The position numbers were made by a program, and so were the translations under genes. This document shows, in pieces, positions 62,936-64,000 of a stretch of 64,000 bases of DNA (the stretch's first letter is position 1; each line of letters opens with the position of its first letter). The DNA is from Torreya grandis (lineage: Eukaryota; Streptophyta; Pinopsida; Cupressales; Taxaceae). The stretch covers positions 2,312,001-2,376,000 of the forward strand of contig JARHVA010000250.1 in assembly GCA_037957365.1 (NCBI GenBank), given 5' to 3'. A model generated the notes under the pieces. The model did no database searches and was not told the origin of the DNA. It saw nothing but the letters and a program-made list of their open reading frames with translations.

Positions 62936-63511
62936 TGTTCTTGGTCCCATAAACGGTTCAAAGCTTAATGCACTTCTACACCTCTATAAAGTAACAAGTG
63001 AAAAGGTGAAAACATCCCTAAAGGCCCAAAAATATGTCATAAATTCATGTCCAACTCATGTCATTTCACACCCTACAAGGAGGACCATTTGGTGCAATAG
63101 GGGATCATTTATGTTTTCCCTCTCTTTTTTGAATAAGGTTTGAGAAATTAATAAGAAGTAGGTGGTGATTAGTCATTGGGCTTTGGTGCATTAACAGTAA
63201 CCATAATCTTGAGTTGCAAGGGACTATAACTTAGGTATTTATCTTCATTCTAAAATTATGCTTTGCATCCAAAGCTTACATCTGTGCTTTTGAGATTATA
63301 TGTGCCTGAGCTAAGTGCAATGTGAGAATGTGATTGTACTAAATTATTCATAGACTTTCAAATTCTAGTGTGTGTAGCCATCCAGATTAAATAGTAATTT
63401 TTCCATTTTCTCCTCATGTTGTGTTCTTTAAAGATAATTAAGAGGTAAGTAAGGGTTATTAGAGTGAAGAGTTTGTCTAGTATAGAAACATTTCATTTAA
63501 GAATTAGAAAA

Positions 63512-64000
63512 ATGGTAGCATCTTCTACTACAATAAAAGGTAATGTTATTTAAATTTTGGATTGAATTAAGGATACTAATGTTATGGGGTTGGATTTTAG
63601 GGCCTTATTGAATTATGTACAATAACCTAACCCCCCCCAAGTAATTTCCAATGTCAGCACTAGTTACATTGCACCTACAACAACATTCACTTTGGTGTCC
63701 CCATACCCAAAACTTATTATTACATGTGCTTGAGCATACCAACCAAACATAAGGACTATTGTTAATGGTGACCATTCTATTGTATGCTCCTTCACCCCTT
63801 TGGCCCTTAGTTCCATGTTAGGAATTCCTCCCCAGCTAGAAGTCATTTCACTTTCTTTGGAGGAATGCCAAAATTATGCAAAAAAGGACAAATATATTTG
63901 GCATATTGTTAATACTTATTGGATAGCCAAGAGGAGAAAAAAGGTATCCAAAATGTCCAAGAACTTGAAATTGTCATATTTTAATGGGTTTCCTAAATGC
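63512..64000 (+). pseudogene. LTR ORF of element F, 3' copy (start only)
   Basis: Begins MVASSTTIKGNV and follows the 5' copy codon by codon to the window end (NLKLSYFNGFPKC). Stops lie at codons 14, 18, 38 and 74. None of these is a stop in the 5' copy, whose stops at codons 43 and 131 are Gln and Trp here. One indel in this stretch is exactly one codon. The rest lies outside the window. Confidence 0.75.

Larger units (their letters stand above)
62151..64000 (+). repeat. 3' LTR of element F, cut by the window end
   Basis: Aligns with 47601-49512 from the TG start to the last base of the window, with one deletion of ~60 bp (near 62280) and single substitutions. It begins 237 bp after the polyprotein stop, preceded by gagaaagagcct, a weak polypurine tract. 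Confidence 0.85.

Overview
The window is plant nuclear DNA, AT-rich and strongly CpG-depleted (only two CpG in bases 1-1020). No host gene, rRNA, tRNA or CRISPR array was recognised in 64 kb. It holds old, broken, mutually nested LTR retrotransposons. That density, the multi-kb Tat-like Ty3/gypsy elements and the heavy C-to-T decay suggest a giant plant genome, most likely a gymnosperm; the species call is inference only.

Layout. 1-1814: 5' LTR and gag start of a Ty1/copia element on the minus strand, inserted into the 5' LTR of element A. 1815-11081: element A, two ~16-18 % diverged LTR copies 8.6 kb apart, around a degenerate unrecognised ORF and a long non-coding interior. 11082-15356: no gene, but one degenerate short-repeat field. 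15362-31367: element B, a complete 16.0-kb Ty3/gypsy Tat-type element on the minus strand, with 5-bp target duplications AGAAG, ~8 % LTR divergence, gag-PR-RT-RH-aRH-INT order and a 3' leader repeat array. 31431-42130: element D (minus), split inside its protease gene by element C (plus, 35670-41624, duplication GTGAT). C and D are the same family in opposite orientation, which makes a ~3.3-kb inverted repeat. 42100-44968: a third relative, E (plus). 47067-47510: a gag fragment (G) with a perfect CCHC knuckle. 47601 to the window end: element F (plus).

Element F is the most interesting object. Its LTR begins TGTTAGT at 47601 and 62151. A tRNA-Asp-type primer binding site sits at 55105, six bases after an ACTAACA end at 55098. 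This gives a 7.5-kb LTR, and inside it lies a degenerate sense ORF of about 1450 codons (49020-53388) that I do not recognise. The start of the same ORF recurs in the 3' LTR (63512 on). Stop codons in the two copies are at different positions, so their common ancestor was open. F also has its archaeal-type RNase H between protease and RT, not between RNase H and integrase as in element B.

All coding regions are pseudogenes. Most in-frame stops and lost catalytic residues are explained by C-to-T or G-to-A changes, as expected of long-term cytosine methylation. Nothing here looks currently able to transpose.
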